From an uncultured Rhodopila sp. (GTDB lineage: Bacteria; Pseudomonadota; Alphaproteobacteria; Acetobacterales; Acetobacteraceae), in contig NZ_CAJATU010000098.1 in NCBI RefSeq assembly GCF_903944925.1, positions 62,001-126,000 on the forward strand: a stretch of DNA of 64,000 nt, read 5' to 3'. Positions 26,266 through 34,699 of the stretch are shown here, one piece after another; the first letter of the stretch is position 1, and every line of letters starts with the position of its first letter. The notes beneath the pieces are model-generated. The model was not told the origin of the DNA. It saw only the letters and a list, made by a program, of their open reading frames with translations, and made no database searches. The translations under genes were made by a program, and so were the position numbers.

Positions 26266-27924
26266 TCACACCCGAATCAGGTGAACATCCACCATCGGCC
26301 GCTTGCCCAGCCGCCGCCCGAGCGTCCGGCGCAACGCGGCCCGCGCCGCATCCGCCAGCGCGGAATCGTCGCGCCGCAAATCATGCGGCAGGTCGCGCAA
26401 CGTCACCGCGAAATCATCCGCCACCCGATCGGCTTCGCCGTCCTCCGGATCCAGCAGCCCCGGGGCGCTCACCTTCGGCCGCCCGAGCACCCGGCCGGAC
26501 TGATCCACGGCAAGGCTGGCAACGACAATGCCGTTGAACAGCATCCGGCGGCGCGCCGACATCACCTCGCCCTTCAACGGCACGATCCTGGTACCATCCA
26601 CCACCAGCCTGCCGATGGGCGCGCTGTCGGTGATCGCGGGGCGGCCCGGAAACAGCGTCAGGATGTCGCCGTCCTCCATCATGAAGGCTTCCGATCCGGC
26701 CTCCCGCGCCAGTTCGGCATGCGCGGACAGATGCCGCCATTCCCCATGCACCGGCACCGCGTAGCGCGGCTTCACCAGCCGATACATGCGCCGCAGCTCA
26801 TCGCGCGCCGGATGGCCGGAAACATGCACCAGATGGTCGTCATCGGTCATCAGCCGCACACCGGCCCGCACCAACTGGTCCTGCACGGTGCCGATAGCGC
26901 GTTCGTTGCCCGGGATCATGCGCGAGGAGAAGATCACCGTGTCGCCTTCCCCCAGCGACACCCGCGGATGGTCGTCACGCGCGATGCGCGACAGTGCGCT
27001 GCGAGCCTCGCCCTGGCTGCCGGTGACGATCATCAGGATGTTGTCGTCCGACACGTCGTCGATGTCGTCTTCCGTCAGGAACGGCGGCAGCGACTTGAAA
27101 TACCCGCACTCCCGCGCCGCGGCATCCATGTTGCGCAGCGACCGGCCAACCAGCGCCACGCTGCGGCCGGCGTCCTGCGCCGCCAGCGCGATCGATTCCA
27201 TCCGCGCGACATTGCTGGCGAAGCAGGTGACCGCCACGCGTCCGGTCAGGTCGCGGATCAGCGCCGTCAGGGTGTTGCGCACATCGAGTTCGCTGCCGGA
27301 GTGGCCCTCCACCATGGCGTTGGTGGAATCGCAGACGATCGCCAGCACACCCCTGTCGCCGAGGGCGGCCAGCGCCGCCTCATCCGTCGGTGGCCCGATC
27401 AGCGGGTTGGGGTCGAGCTTCCAGTCACCGGTGTGCAGGACGATGCCCGCGGGGGTTTCGATGACCAGCGCCTGCGCCTCCGGGATGGAGTGCGACAGGC
27501 GGATGAATCGCAGCGCGAAGGGCTTGAGGTCGATCTTGCCGCCGGGCGGGATCACAATGACCTTGACCTGGTTGACCAGCCCCGCCTCAGTCAACTTGCG
27601 GCGCAGCACCGAAGCGGCGAACGGCGTCGCATAGACCGGGCATTGCAGTTGCGGCCAAAGCCATGCCACCGCGCCGATGTGATCCTCATGCGCGTGGGTT
27701 ATCACCAGCCCGGTCAAATCCTTCCGCCGATCGGCTATGAAGCCCGGATCGGCCATCATGACCTCGACCTCGGGGAGCTCGCTGCCGCCAAAGCCGATCC
27801 CGCAATCGACAGCGAGCCATTTTTCGTGTCCGTTGTCTCGCCAGCGGTAGAGGTTGAGATTCATACCAATTTCGCCCGTCCCGCCGAGCGGCAGGAAGGC
27901 AAGGTCGCCTGTTTCTGAGTCCAT
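26266..27924 (-). CDS. rnj: Ribonuclease J
   Basis: 552 residues of the metallo-beta-lactamase/beta-CASP family. The zinc motif HAHEDHIGA is at about residue 75; HTGDWKLDPNP, FASNVARMESI and the beta-CASP SGHPARDEL follow, then a C-terminal domain. RNase J has 5'-3' exonuclease and endonuclease activity and matures rRNA and mRNA. It starts 19 nt after coaX. Confidence 0.95.
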   Translation of the reverse strand: MDSETGDLAFLPLGGTGEIGMNLNLYRWRDNGHEKWLAVDCGIGFGGSELPEVEVMMADPGFIADRRKDLTGLVITHAHEDHIGAVAWLWPQLQCPVYATPFAASVLRRKLTEAGLVNQVKVIVIPPGGKIDLKPFALRFIRLSHSIPEAQALVIETPAGIVLHTGDWKLDPNPLIGPPTDEAALAALGDRGVLAIVCDSTNAMVEGHSGSELDVRNTLTALIRDLTGRVAVTCFASNVARMESIALAAQDAGRSVALVGRSLRNMDAAARECGYFKSLPPFLTEDDIDDVSDDNILMIVTGSQGEARSALSRIARDDHPRVSLGEGDTVIFSSRMIPGNERAIGTVQDQLVRAGVRLMTDDDHLVHVSGHPARDELRRMYRLVKPRYAVPVHGEWRHLSAHAELAREAGSEAFMMEDGDILTLFPGRPAITDSAPIGRLVVDGTRIVPLKGEVMSARRRMLFNGIVVASLAVDQSGRVLGRPKVSAPGLLDPEDGEADRVADDFAVTLRDLPHDLRRDDSALADAARAALRRTLGRRLGKRPMVDVHLIRV

Positions 27925-27942
27925 ATTTAAGGGTTCGTTCCG

Positions 27943-28752
27943 TTAATCGTTTTCAATCAGTCGCGTTCTCTCCCGGGGCAATGTGGGCGCTGGGTTGCGC
28001 TCCGCCAACATCCGCAGGCCATCCAATGTCAGGTCGGGCTCGATATGGTCGATCATCAGCGTGCCTTCAGCGAACAAGGGAGCGAGTCCGCCGGTTGCGA
28101 TGACCTTCATAGGGCCGCCGAATTCGGTCTTGATGCGAGCCAGCAGGCCTTCGATCAGGCCGACATAGCCCCAGTAAATTCCCGACTGCATGGCGGGGAC
28201 GGTGGCACGGCCGATAACCGACTGCGGCCGGCCGATGCCGATGCGCGGCAGGCGGGCTGCGGCCTGGTGAAGGGCCTCGATGGAGAGGTTTATGCCGGGG
28301 CATATGACGCCGCCGAGATAAGCACCTTTCGCGTCTACCACATCGAATGTGGTAGCGGTACCGAAATCGACGACGATCAGCGGCCCGCCGAACGTCCGAT
28401 GCCCCGCCATCGCATTCAACAGCCGATCGGCGCCGACTTCGGCGGGCTGGTCGACTTTGATGTCGAAGCCCCAGTCGAGCGCGGCGCGAGCGATCAGCGG
28501 CTCGACATTGAACCAGTCGCGGCACAGGCGGCGCAGGTGGTACAGCGCGGCGGGGACGACGGTGCCGATGACGGCGGCATCGATCTGGTCCCGAGCGAGG
28601 TCGGACAAAGTGAGCAGACTGTTTAGCCAGACGGCGTATTCGTCGGAGGTGCGCTGCGCATCGGTGCGGATGCGCCAGACGCCGCGCCAGCCGGAGGGAT
28701 CGTGCACGGCGAACACGATATTGGTGTTGCCGGCGTCAACGACGAGCAGCAT
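27943..28752 (-). CDS. coaX: Type III pantothenate kinase
   Basis: 269 residues with the CoaX motifs [15 protein letters not shown] (phosphate loop), [11 protein letters not shown] and [14 protein letters not shown], and the [11 protein letters not shown] segment. It phosphorylates pantothenate in CoA synthesis. Normal length; first gene of the minus-strand coaX-rnj-DUF1467-proS-lol run. Confidence 0.95.
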   Translation of the reverse strand: MLLVVDAGNTNIVFAVHDPSGWRGVWRIRTDAQRTSDEYAVWLNSLLTLSDLARDQIDAAVIGTVVPAALYHLRRLCRDWFNVEPLIARAALDWGFDIKVDQPAEVGADRLLNAMAGHRTFGGPLIVVDFGTATTFDVVDAKGAYLGGVICPGINLSIEALHQAAARLPRIGIGRPQSVIGRATVPAMQSGIYWGYVGLIEGLLARIKTEFGGPMKVIATGGLAPLFAEGTLMIDHIEPDLTLDGLRMLAERNPAPTLPRERTRLIEND

Positions 28753-29072
28753 GGCTAGCGGGCCGCGTGCGTGCTGGCGGCGATTGGTGTGATCTGCATG
28801 GCCCTTTGGTACGGCTGCGTTGCGACCGGTATGTGCCGGAATGTGTCAATTGACCGTTCAGGCGGGGCGGTGTCAACGGAACACCCCGTGTTGGCGGCGC
28901 GGCGACTTGGCGATGACGCCAGGGGTTTGTCCAGTAGGCGTGCGGATTAAACAGACACCGGGCGTTGCGGCGCCGGCTTCAGCGGCGGCAGATCGATGGT
29001 CTCCGACGGCACGGATGCCCAGATCTCCGCGGTTTCCGTGCCCCCGCCGCCCCGCTGTGGTAAACCCGGCGC
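28753..29072. other. 320-base spacer upstream of coaX
   Basis: No credible gene. It holds an imperfect inverted repeat (28917-28964, listed separately). ORFs on either strand here are compositionally odd and overlap the nuclease remnant. Confidence 0.5.
28917..28964. repeat. Imperfect inverted repeat
   Basis: CGCCAGGGGTTTGT (28917-28930) and ACAGACACCGGGCG (28951-28964) match in 11 of 14 positions when one is reverse-complemented, around a 20-base centre. It looks like a dispersed palindromic element or a transcript end for neighbouring genes; only this copy was found in the window. Confidence 0.4.
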
Positions 29073-29285
29073 ATGGCCGATCACGACTCCGTCTACCACA
29101 AGACTGTTCGGCCATGGCGGAATGGTGGCGCAGCTAATGCGCGACTTCGTTGCCGGCCCCTGGTTCGACGACCTCGATCTCGACCGCATGGAGCGTCTGA
29201 ACGCCAAGTTCCACTCCGACACGAGCGAGCGGCATGAGGGCACCCTGCCGGCATGCCAGTATGTTGGGCAGGCCGTCGCGTGCCC
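29073..29285 (+). pseudogene. Remnant of an Rpn-family nuclease gene
   Basis: MADHDSVYHK (from 29073) continues, after a one-base shift near 29102, as LFGHGGMVAQLMRDFVAGPW and then DDLDLDRMERLNAKFH..RHEG. This matches the N-terminal 60 residues of Rpn/YhgA-like recombination-promoting nucleases. The next expected part (IWRI...LLLEFQS, the catalytic core) is absent; a faint QYVG trace follows at about 29257. The gene is frameshifted and deleted, so dead. Confidence 0.68.
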
Positions 29286-29322
29286 CTTTGCAGGGCACCT
29301 GTCCCGCGGTCGCCCGTCTTGC

Positions 29323-29955
29323 TCACGCGGTCTGCGATGCCGCCAGTTCCGCGTCTTTCTCCCGCACGCGCAGCGCAGCGGGCCGGGTCGTCGTGCGCTC
29401 AATGTAGGGTTTGATCTCGGAGGTTTCAGGGACGATCCCGAACGTCGTCATCCACTGCAAGGCGCCGCCCCACAGTACGTCGGCCGCGGAGAAGTCTTCC
29501 CCGAGCATGTACGAGGCGGTCCGCAACTGACCTGTCAGCGCGGCCATCACCGCGTCGAAACTGCCATACGGCGACATCGCCTGCGGACCCGGCTCGCGCT
29601 TCAGCGCCCGGTCGACCGCGGCCGGCTCAAAACTGCCGGCGTAGAACGCCATCCAGCGCAGATAGGGACCGCGGCGCGGATCACCCTGGCGCGGCGCCAG
29701 GGCAGCCGCGGGGAACAGGTCCGCCAGATAGATCGCGATCGCGATCTGTTCGGTGACCAGGACACCGCCATGCAGGATCGCCGGCACCTTTCCCATCGGG
29801 TTGACGGCCAGATACGCCGGCTGGCGGTTCTCGCCCGCCTTCATGTTCACCACCCGCAGTTCATACGGTGCGCCGAGTTCCTCCAGCAGGATCAGTGTGC
29901 CGGTGGAGCGCGATTGAGGGGCGTGAAAGAGGGTGATGCTGTCCCTGCCGATCAT
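29323..29955 (-). CDS. Glutathione S-transferase family protein
   Basis: 210 residues: an N-terminal thioredoxin-like domain (ITLFHAPQSRSTGTLILLEEL, with VNPMGKVPAIL and the glutathione-binding TEQIAIAIYL in place of the usual ES-AI) and a helical C-terminal domain (FSAADVLWGGALQWM). Members conjugate glutathione or reduce peroxides. The conserved E of the ES pair is shifted to TE-Q, still compatible with binding. Confidence 0.86.
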   Translation of the reverse strand: MIGRDSITLFHAPQSRSTGTLILLEELGAPYELRVVNMKAGENRQPAYLAVNPMGKVPAILHGGVLVTEQIAIAIYLADLFPAAALAPRQGDPRRGPYLRWMAFYAGSFEPAAVDRALKREPGPQAMSPYGSFDAVMAALTGQLRTASYMLGEDFSAADVLWGGALQWMTTFGIVPETSEIKPYIERTTTRPAALRVREKDAELAASQTA

Positions 29956-30009
29956 GCCAAGCTCCCGCTCAATTTTGAGTAGACAGGCGGGACATATATA
30001 CTTATAGTT

Positions 30010-30702
30010 GTGTTCATGAGGTTATTTCCCGTCATCGTATTTATCGCCTGGGCGTTTTCCCCGGCACTCGGCAACGCCGCTCCGGTAGGCTACTCGCTCA
30101 CGGTCACCACGGCCTATGCCAATGGCAACCCGTTCGCCAACCAGATCGACACGGTGTTCTCCGAACCTGACACCGGGTTCATTGAGATCGCCAACACCGG
30201 CGAAACCACGTTCTCCGGCATTGTCGGCACGATCGGGGTGTCGGCGTTTGCCGGCGACCTGTCGTTTGCCTCGGGGTCGCTGGTTCTGGCCCCGGGCGCC
30301 ATAGTGTCGATCGCCATGCCGGATAACTCCGCCTCCGTCGGCGGGTTCAACGGTCCGGCATATTATTACCGGCCCGGCGTCGAAATCTATCTCGACGGCA
30401 CGTTATCCGACGGCATCGGCGCGGAGGCGGTCAATCTGCAGGTCGCCGACAGGGAAATCCATTCCGGCGTGTGGCGGACGGACTCGTACGGCCTTGCGTC
30501 GGACAGCTTCGTGCTGCAGGGCGGCGACCCCTGGGGCTTCGACAGCGGCAACGCCTTCGCCATGAGCCAGGCGAACGGGGTCTACGTGTTCAGCCAGGCG
30601 GTGCCGGAGCCGGGTTCGGTCGGCCTGCTGGCGGCGGCGCTGGCAGCGTGCGCCGCAGCACGCTGTACCGCGGGGCGACGCCTCAGATTTCCGTTGGCGT
30701 AA
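30010..30702 (+). CDS. Secreted protein with a PEP-CTERM-like sorting tail
   Basis: 230 residues, from GTG 30010 or ATG 30016. A signal peptide (LFPVIVFIAWAFSPALGNAA) is followed by a beta-rich G/S/T body. The C terminus reads VPEPGSVGLLAAALAACAAA and then a basic tail (RCTAGRRLRF): PEP, hydrophobic helix, arginines, the exosortase recognition layout. Exosortases cleave and anchor such proteins at the envelope of exopolysaccharide producers. No exosortase gene is in the window. Middle region unrecognised. Confidence 0.75.
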   Translation: MFMRLFPVIVFIAWAFSPALGNAAPVGYSLTVTTAYANGNPFANQIDTVFSEPDTGFIEIANTGETTFSGIVGTIGVSAFAGDLSFASGSLVLAPGAIVSIAMPDNSASVGGFNGPAYYYRPGVEIYLDGTLSDGIGAEAVNLQVADREIHSGVWRTDSYGLASDSFVLQGGDPWGFDSGNAFAMSQANGVYVFSQAVPEPGSVGLLAAALAACAAARCTAGRRLRFPLA

Positions 30703-31621
30703 CCTGAAGCGTCAGCTTCCCGGCACGGCGGAGCAGGTCCAGCGGCACGGATATACCCGCCCGTTCGGCGGTCAGCGCACGATGCAGGTCGTCCACGGCG
30801 GTCAGCTTGATGCCGTCGAACGCCAACAGGACGTCGCCGGCCTGTAGCCCGGCCTGCGCGCCGGGGCTGTCCGGTGCAAGCTCCGACACCATCACTCCGC
30901 TCGCCTGCTGCAAGCCATGGAACCGCCTTACCCGCGTGGTGATGGGCACGGTCTGCGCCGACAGCCCAAGCCGCGAGCGGCGGACCCTGCCGTCGCGCAT
31001 CAGCCGCGTCGCCACCCAGATCGCGGTATCGATGCCGATGGCGAAGCAGATGCCCTGCGCCGGGGCGATCATCGCCGTGTTGATGCCGACGACGAGACCG
31101 GCGCCGGACACCAGGGGGCCTCCGGAATTGCCCGGGTTCAGTGGCGCGTCGGTCTGGATAACGCTGTCCAGCAGCCCGCCCGCCCGGGTGCGCAGGGTGC
31201 GGCCGAGCGCGCTGACGATCCCCGCGGTGACGGTGCAGGTGAAGCCGAGCGGATTGCCGATGGCGACGACAAGTTGCCCGACCCGCAGCGCCGCGGAGAC
31301 GCCGAGTTCGGCGTGCGGGTGGCGGCTGCCCGACAGGCGAAGCACGGCGATGTCGGTGGCGGGGTCGTCGCCGACGAGCGCTGCGTCGAAGGTCTGGCCG
31401 TCGGTGAGGCTGGCCTGCAACCGGGCGGCCTTGGCGACGACGTGGCTGTTGGTCAGGACGTAGCCGTCCGGGGTGAAGATCACCCCCGACCCTTGTCCGG
31501 CGGGGCGGCCGTCCTTGGTAAAGGCTGTGACATGTACAACGGCGGGACCGGCGCGGTCGAAGGCGTGGACCACCTGTGCGGAATAGGGATCGAGTTCCTG
31601 GTTGAGGGCATCGAGCGGCAT
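30683..31621 (-). CDS. HtrA/Deg-type serine protease with PDZ domain
   Basis: 312 residues from the ATG at 31621 (AAAGGA 8 nt upstream). The S1C triad is intact: H60 (TNSHVV), D90 (TDIAVL) and S166 (GNSGGPL). A single PDZ domain covers about 210-305 (GVMVSELAPDSPGAQAGLQAGDVL). There is no signal peptide, unlike periplasmic DegP, so it may be cytoplasmic or exported by another route. Its 3' end overlaps the PEP-CTERM gene by 20 nt on the opposite strand. A dead paralogue lies 585 nt beyond its start. Confidence 0.88.
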   Translation of the reverse strand: MPLDALNQELDPYSAQVVHAFDRAGPAVVHVTAFTKDGRPAGQGSGVIFTPDGYVLTNSHVVAKAARLQASLTDGQTFDAALVGDDPATDIAVLRLSGSRHPHAELGVSAALRVGQLVVAIGNPLGFTCTVTAGIVSALGRTLRTRAGGLLDSVIQTDAPLNPGNSGGPLVSGAGLVVGINTAMIAPAQGICFAIGIDTAIWVATRLMRDGRVRRSRLGLSAQTVPITTRVRRFHGLQQASGVMVSELAPDSPGAQAGLQAGDVLLAFDGIKLTAVDDLHRALTAERAGISVPLDLLRRAGKLTLQVTPTEI

Positions 31622-31741
31622 GGGAGGTATCCTTTCCCGCGCCGAGATGGGAAAGGTTTGGGTTTTTCGGCACCCGGCCATTCGGGTGGGGAGGTTCTTG
31701 GGTCCTTGGCGGGGTCGTGCTTGTTTACGGTTTCTTAAGAT

Positions 31742-31784
31742 TTAGCACAGAGAAAGTAAGCAGAGGGCGACAGAGGACACAGGG
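31742..31784. repeat. Left flanking repeat of the GxxExxY remnant
   Basis: Begins TTAGCACAGAGA and continues purine-rich (CAGAGGGCGACAGAGGACAC). The reverse complement of the right flank's end, TTAACACAGAGA, matches its first 12 bases in 11 positions, so the pair looks like terminal inverted repeats. Confidence 0.6.
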
Positions 31785-31791
31785 TTTTACC

Positions 31792-32034
31792 ATGACCATG
31801 TACAAGCTTAAGGTGCTGACCGAACGTATCATTGGGTGGGATATTGGAGTCCATCGGGCGCTGGGGCCGGGGTTGAATACCGTGCTTCTGGAAATCAAGG
31901 CGGTCACAGCCATCGGCCCACCCCGTATCGCACAAATCCTGACTTACCTGCGTATGAGCCGGCTGCCCGTTGGCCTGTTGATGAATTTCCACGAACGCCG
32001 CCTGGTGGATGGCGTCAGCCGCTACGCCGTCTAA
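31792..32034 (+). pseudogene. Internally deleted GxxExxY protein gene
   Basis: From the ATG at 31792 the frame reads LTERIIGWDIGVHRALGPGL and then VLLEIKAVTAIGPPRIAQIL, TYLRMSRLPVGLLMNF. Both ends match the GxxExxY family (about 120-130 aa), but the middle, including the E-x-A-Y segment and the beta strands before ELKA, is missing, leaving about 80 residues. The frame is intact, so a short product is possible, but it would lack half the fold. Confidence 0.7.
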
Positions 32035-32042
32035 ACGGGCGG

Positions 32043-32090
32043 CTTTGCTCTGTGTGCTCTGTGGCCCTCGGCTGGGTTCTCTGTGTTAAA
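32043..32090. repeat. Right flanking repeat of the GxxExxY remnant
   Basis: CTTTGCTCTGTGTGCTCTG... ending TTCTCTGTGTTAA. Aligns with 24045-24090 and is inverted relative to the left flank at 31742. Confidence 0.62.
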
Positions 32091-32205
32091 TGCGATGCTG
32101 ACGCCCCACCCGGCCATCCGGGTAGGCTCCCAACCGGCCATCCACCCGATACCGTCCCTACCACCGACCAAGCAGGATACAACCCATGCAAGGAGTTAAA
32201 ATCGC

Positions 32206-33096
32206 ATGGGCATCATAGACACTCTCTCCACCGAACTGGCCGATCGGACCGCGCAGGCAGCGACGTTCACTGTCGGCATTCACAGCGGGCAGCGGCCAAG
32301 AAGCGGCATCCTCTGGCGACCGGACGTGGTGCTTGCATCCGAGCAGGTGCTGCCCGAGGACGCGACCGATTTGACCGTCATCCGCGGCGGCACCCGCGTC
32401 GCTGCGACCCTGGCCGGCCGTGACCCCGGCACCAACGTGGCGGTGCTGAAGCTGGAATCCCCGCTGGACGGCGCCCTGCCCCGGGCGGAAACCGAGCCGC
32501 CCCGCGTTGGCAGCCTCGCGTTGCTGATTGGCGCCGACGCATCCGGCGCGCCGACAGCGCGGCTGGCAACGGTGCATGAGGTCGGCGCGGCCTGGCACAG
32601 CATGGCGGGCGGGCGGATCGATGCGCTGATCCGGTTGGACTCCCGCCTCGCCGCCGATGAGGGCGGACCGGTCATCTCCCTGGCAGGTGGTCTGATCGGC
32701 ATGTCCACATCCGGGCCGCGGCGTCGGACCATTGTCATTCCCGCCGCGACCTTGGAGCGGGTCGTCGATCCGCTGCTGGCGGACGGCCGGATTGCCCGCG
32801 GCTGGCTCGGGATTGGTCTGCAGCCGGTGATGATTCCGGATGGTTTCCGTCAGTCCACCGGCCGCGATAGCGGGCTGATGGTGGTAAGCTTGGCGGATGG
32901 CGCACCCGCGGCAACCGCCAAAATCCTGCCGGGAGATATCGTGCTGGATATCGATGGCGCGCCGGTCAGCCGCCCGCGGGCGCTGACCGCCTCGCTCGGG
33001 CCCGACCGTATCGGCCAGGCGGTGGTGCTGCGGGTGCTGCGCGCCGGGGCGGTGCAGACCATCGCCGTCACCGTCGCCGCCCGGCCGGCGGCGTGA
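32206..33096 (+). CDS. Catalytically dead HtrA-like protein with PDZ domain
   Basis: 296 residues with the S1C trypsin-like fold followed by one PDZ domain (about 205-290, GLMVVSLADGAPAATAKILPGDIVLDIDG). All three catalytic positions are replaced: E46 for His (LASEQVLP for TNSHVV), N77 for Asp (TNVAVLKL for TDIAVLKL) and E152 for Ser (ADEGGPVIS for GNSGGPL). The surrounding motifs are kept, so this is a pseudoprotease rather than a random relic; it probably binds peptides or the nearby active protease. The next gene overlaps by 4 nt. Confidence 0.87.
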   Translation: MGIIDTLSTELADRTAQAATFTVGIHSGQRPRSGILWRPDVVLASEQVLPEDATDLTVIRGGTRVAATLAGRDPGTNVAVLKLESPLDGALPRAETEPPRVGSLALLIGADASGAPTARLATVHEVGAAWHSMAGGRIDALIRLDSRLAADEGGPVISLAGGLIGMSTSGPRRRTIVIPAATLERVVDPLLADGRIARGWLGIGLQPVMIPDGFRQSTGRDSGLMVVSLADGAPAATAKILPGDIVLDIDGAPVSRPRALTASLGPDRIGQAVVLRVLRAGAVQTIAVTVAARPAA

Positions 33097-33632
33097 GCCA
33101 GTCCGCGCCCCTGCGTATTCGGGTCCACGCCACGGACCCGGTGCGCCGGCGCGGGCTGATCGCCATGCTGGAAGCCGCCGGGCACGCGGTCACCAACGAC
33201 ACGCCGGACGTGGAGCTGTGCGACACCGGCGGCGCATCCCTGCCGCGCGAATCCGAAGCCCCGGTGGTTGCCCTGACCGCCGGGGCTTCGGCCTGGACCG
33301 GCCCGGCTGGCGTGCTGCCTCCCGACGCAACATCCGAGCAATTGGACGCCGCCCTGCGCGCGGTGGCCGCCGGCCTGTTAGTGCGCCCGCCGGGCCTACC
33401 GGAACCGCGCAGCTTCGCCCCCGCCGATGACGCCCCCCTGCTGACGCCCAGAGAACGCGAAATCCTCGGCCTGATCGGCGAGGGCCTGAGCAACAAAGCC
33501 ATGGCGCGCCGGCTCGGCATCTCGGTGCATACGATCAAGTTCCACATGGAAGCCCTGTTCACCAAACTCGACGCGACCAGCCGTGCGGAAGCCCTGACGA
33601 AAGGCCTGCGGGGAGGTGTGATCGAATTGTAG
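33093..33632 (+). CDS. LuxR-type regulator with degenerate receiver
   Basis: 179 residues. The C-terminal GerE/LuxR helix-turn-helix is clear (LTPREREILGLIGEGLSNKAMARRLGISVHTIKFHMEALFTKL). The N-terminal 110 residues resemble a receiver domain, but the acidic pocket is reduced to one D (VHATDPVRR) and the switch lysine is replaced (GVLPPDAT for GYLLKDA); an Asp remains in DVELCDTG at the phosphorylation place. GTG at 33093 overlaps the pseudoprotease stop (GTGA), so translation is coupled. Confidence 0.85.
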   Translation: MSQSAPLRIRVHATDPVRRRGLIAMLEAAGHAVTNDTPDVELCDTGGASLPRESEAPVVALTAGASAWTGPAGVLPPDATSEQLDAALRAVAAGLLVRPPGLPEPRSFAPADDAPLLTPREREILGLIGEGLSNKAMARRLGISVHTIKFHMEALFTKLDATSRAEALTKGLRGGVIEL

Positions 33633-33638
33633 GAGGGC

Positions 33639-33655
33639 CAGGGCGCTGCCCTGGA
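33639..33655 (+). terminator. Hairpin after the LuxR gene
   Basis: CCAGGGC-GCT-GCCCTGG, a perfect 7-bp stem, followed by GACCCGCCAGGGGCCCGCGGCC. It has no T run. The wording resembles a GC-rich repeat often found after genes in Acetobacteraceae, and it may act as a transcript end. Confidence 0.5.
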
Positions 33656-33745
33656 CCCGCCAGGGGCCCGCGGCCCTCGCTTTCCAAATTTGACAACCCT
33701 CCGAGGCAATGCGATCGGGTTACCGAACGGTAGCTGGAGTTCGAT

Positions 33746-34699
33746 GTGGATGATGCGGCGCGCGCCGGGGCTTCGCCTCTGGCATCGATCGATGCGGTTG
33801 AGCGGGGTTTGAGCCGCGCGGGTTATATCGCCAACCGGCAGATTTCGACCGCGGTTTACCTTTCGCATCATTTGCAAAAGCCGATCCTGGTGGAGGGTCC
33901 GGCGGGGGTGGGGAAGACGGAGCTGGCGAAGTCGGTGGCGGCGTGGCTGAAGCTGCCGCTGATCCGGATGCAGTGTTACGAGGGGCTGGACGAGTCCAAG
34001 GCGCTGTATGAGTGGAAATACGGCAAGCAGCTTTTGTATACGCAGATTTTGAAGGACAAGATCAACTCGGTCATTGGCGTTGCGGATACTCTGGCGGCGG
34101 CGCTGGACAAGCTTCATGCGTTCGGGGATGTTTTCTTTTCGGATCAGTTTCTTGAGCCTCGGCCGTTGCTGCGATCGTTGCAGGAGCCGGACGGGGCGGT
34201 GCTGCTGATCGATGAGATCGACAAGTCGGACCAGGAATTCGAGGCGTTCCTGCTGGAGATTCTCTCCGACTACCAGGTGACAATCCCGGAGATCGGAACG
34301 GTATCGGCGATGGTGACGCCGATTGTGCTGCTGACTTCGAACAGCACGCGGGATTTGGGTGATGCGCTGAAACGGCGTTGCCTGCACCTGCATATCGGCT
34401 TTCCGGACGAAAAGCTGGAGGCGCGGATCATTGCCTCCCGCGTGCCAGGGATCGATGCGCGGCTGCTGCGGCAACTGGTCAGCTTTGTGCAGCAGTTGCG
34501 GGCGCTGGATCTGAAGAAGGTGCCGTCGGTCAGTGAAACGATCGATTGGGCGAAGGTGATGCTGCTGCTGCATACCTCGGTTCTGGACGTCGATCTGGTG
34601 CGGGACACGCTGAACGTGTTGCTGAAGTTCGAGGCGGATATCGAGGCCGCCGGCAAGGAGCTCGCCGCCATCACGGACAAGGCGCGGCAGGTCGTGTAA
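33746..34699 (+). CDS. MoxR-family AAA+ ATPase
   Basis: 317 residues. Walker A GPAGVGKTE (51-59) and Walker B VLLIDEIDKSD (about 151), with the arginine-finger region TSNSTRDLGDALKRRCLH. MoxR ATPases act as chaperones that activate metal enzymes or complexes together with a VWA partner. The GTG start has GGAG 7 nt upstream. The partner CoxE-like gene overlaps at TAATG. Confidence 0.92.
   Translation: MDDAARAGASPLASIDAVERGLSRAGYIANRQISTAVYLSHHLQKPILVEGPAGVGKTELAKSVAAWLKLPLIRMQCYEGLDESKALYEWKYGKQLLYTQILKDKINSVIGVADTLAAALDKLHAFGDVFFSDQFLEPRPLLRSLQEPDGAVLLIDEIDKSDQEFEAFLLEILSDYQVTIPEIGTVSAMVTPIVLLTSNSTRDLGDALKRRCLHLHIGFPDEKLEARIIASRVPGIDARLLRQLVSFVQQLRALDLKKVPSVSETIDWAKVMLLLHTSVLDVDLVRDTLNVLLKFEADIEAAGKELAAITDKARQVV

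Noticed and set aside
28996-29982. A 328-codon plus-strand frame over the GST gene
   Set aside because: Only its first third matches a family (Rpn remnant); the remainder is the antisense of the GST gene.
29975-30002. Sigma-70-like promoter (TTGAGT, 16 nt, TATACT) before the PEP-CTERM gene
   Set aside because: The boxes fit loosely, but the start site would fall at the start codon itself, leaving no leader; evidence too weak to list.
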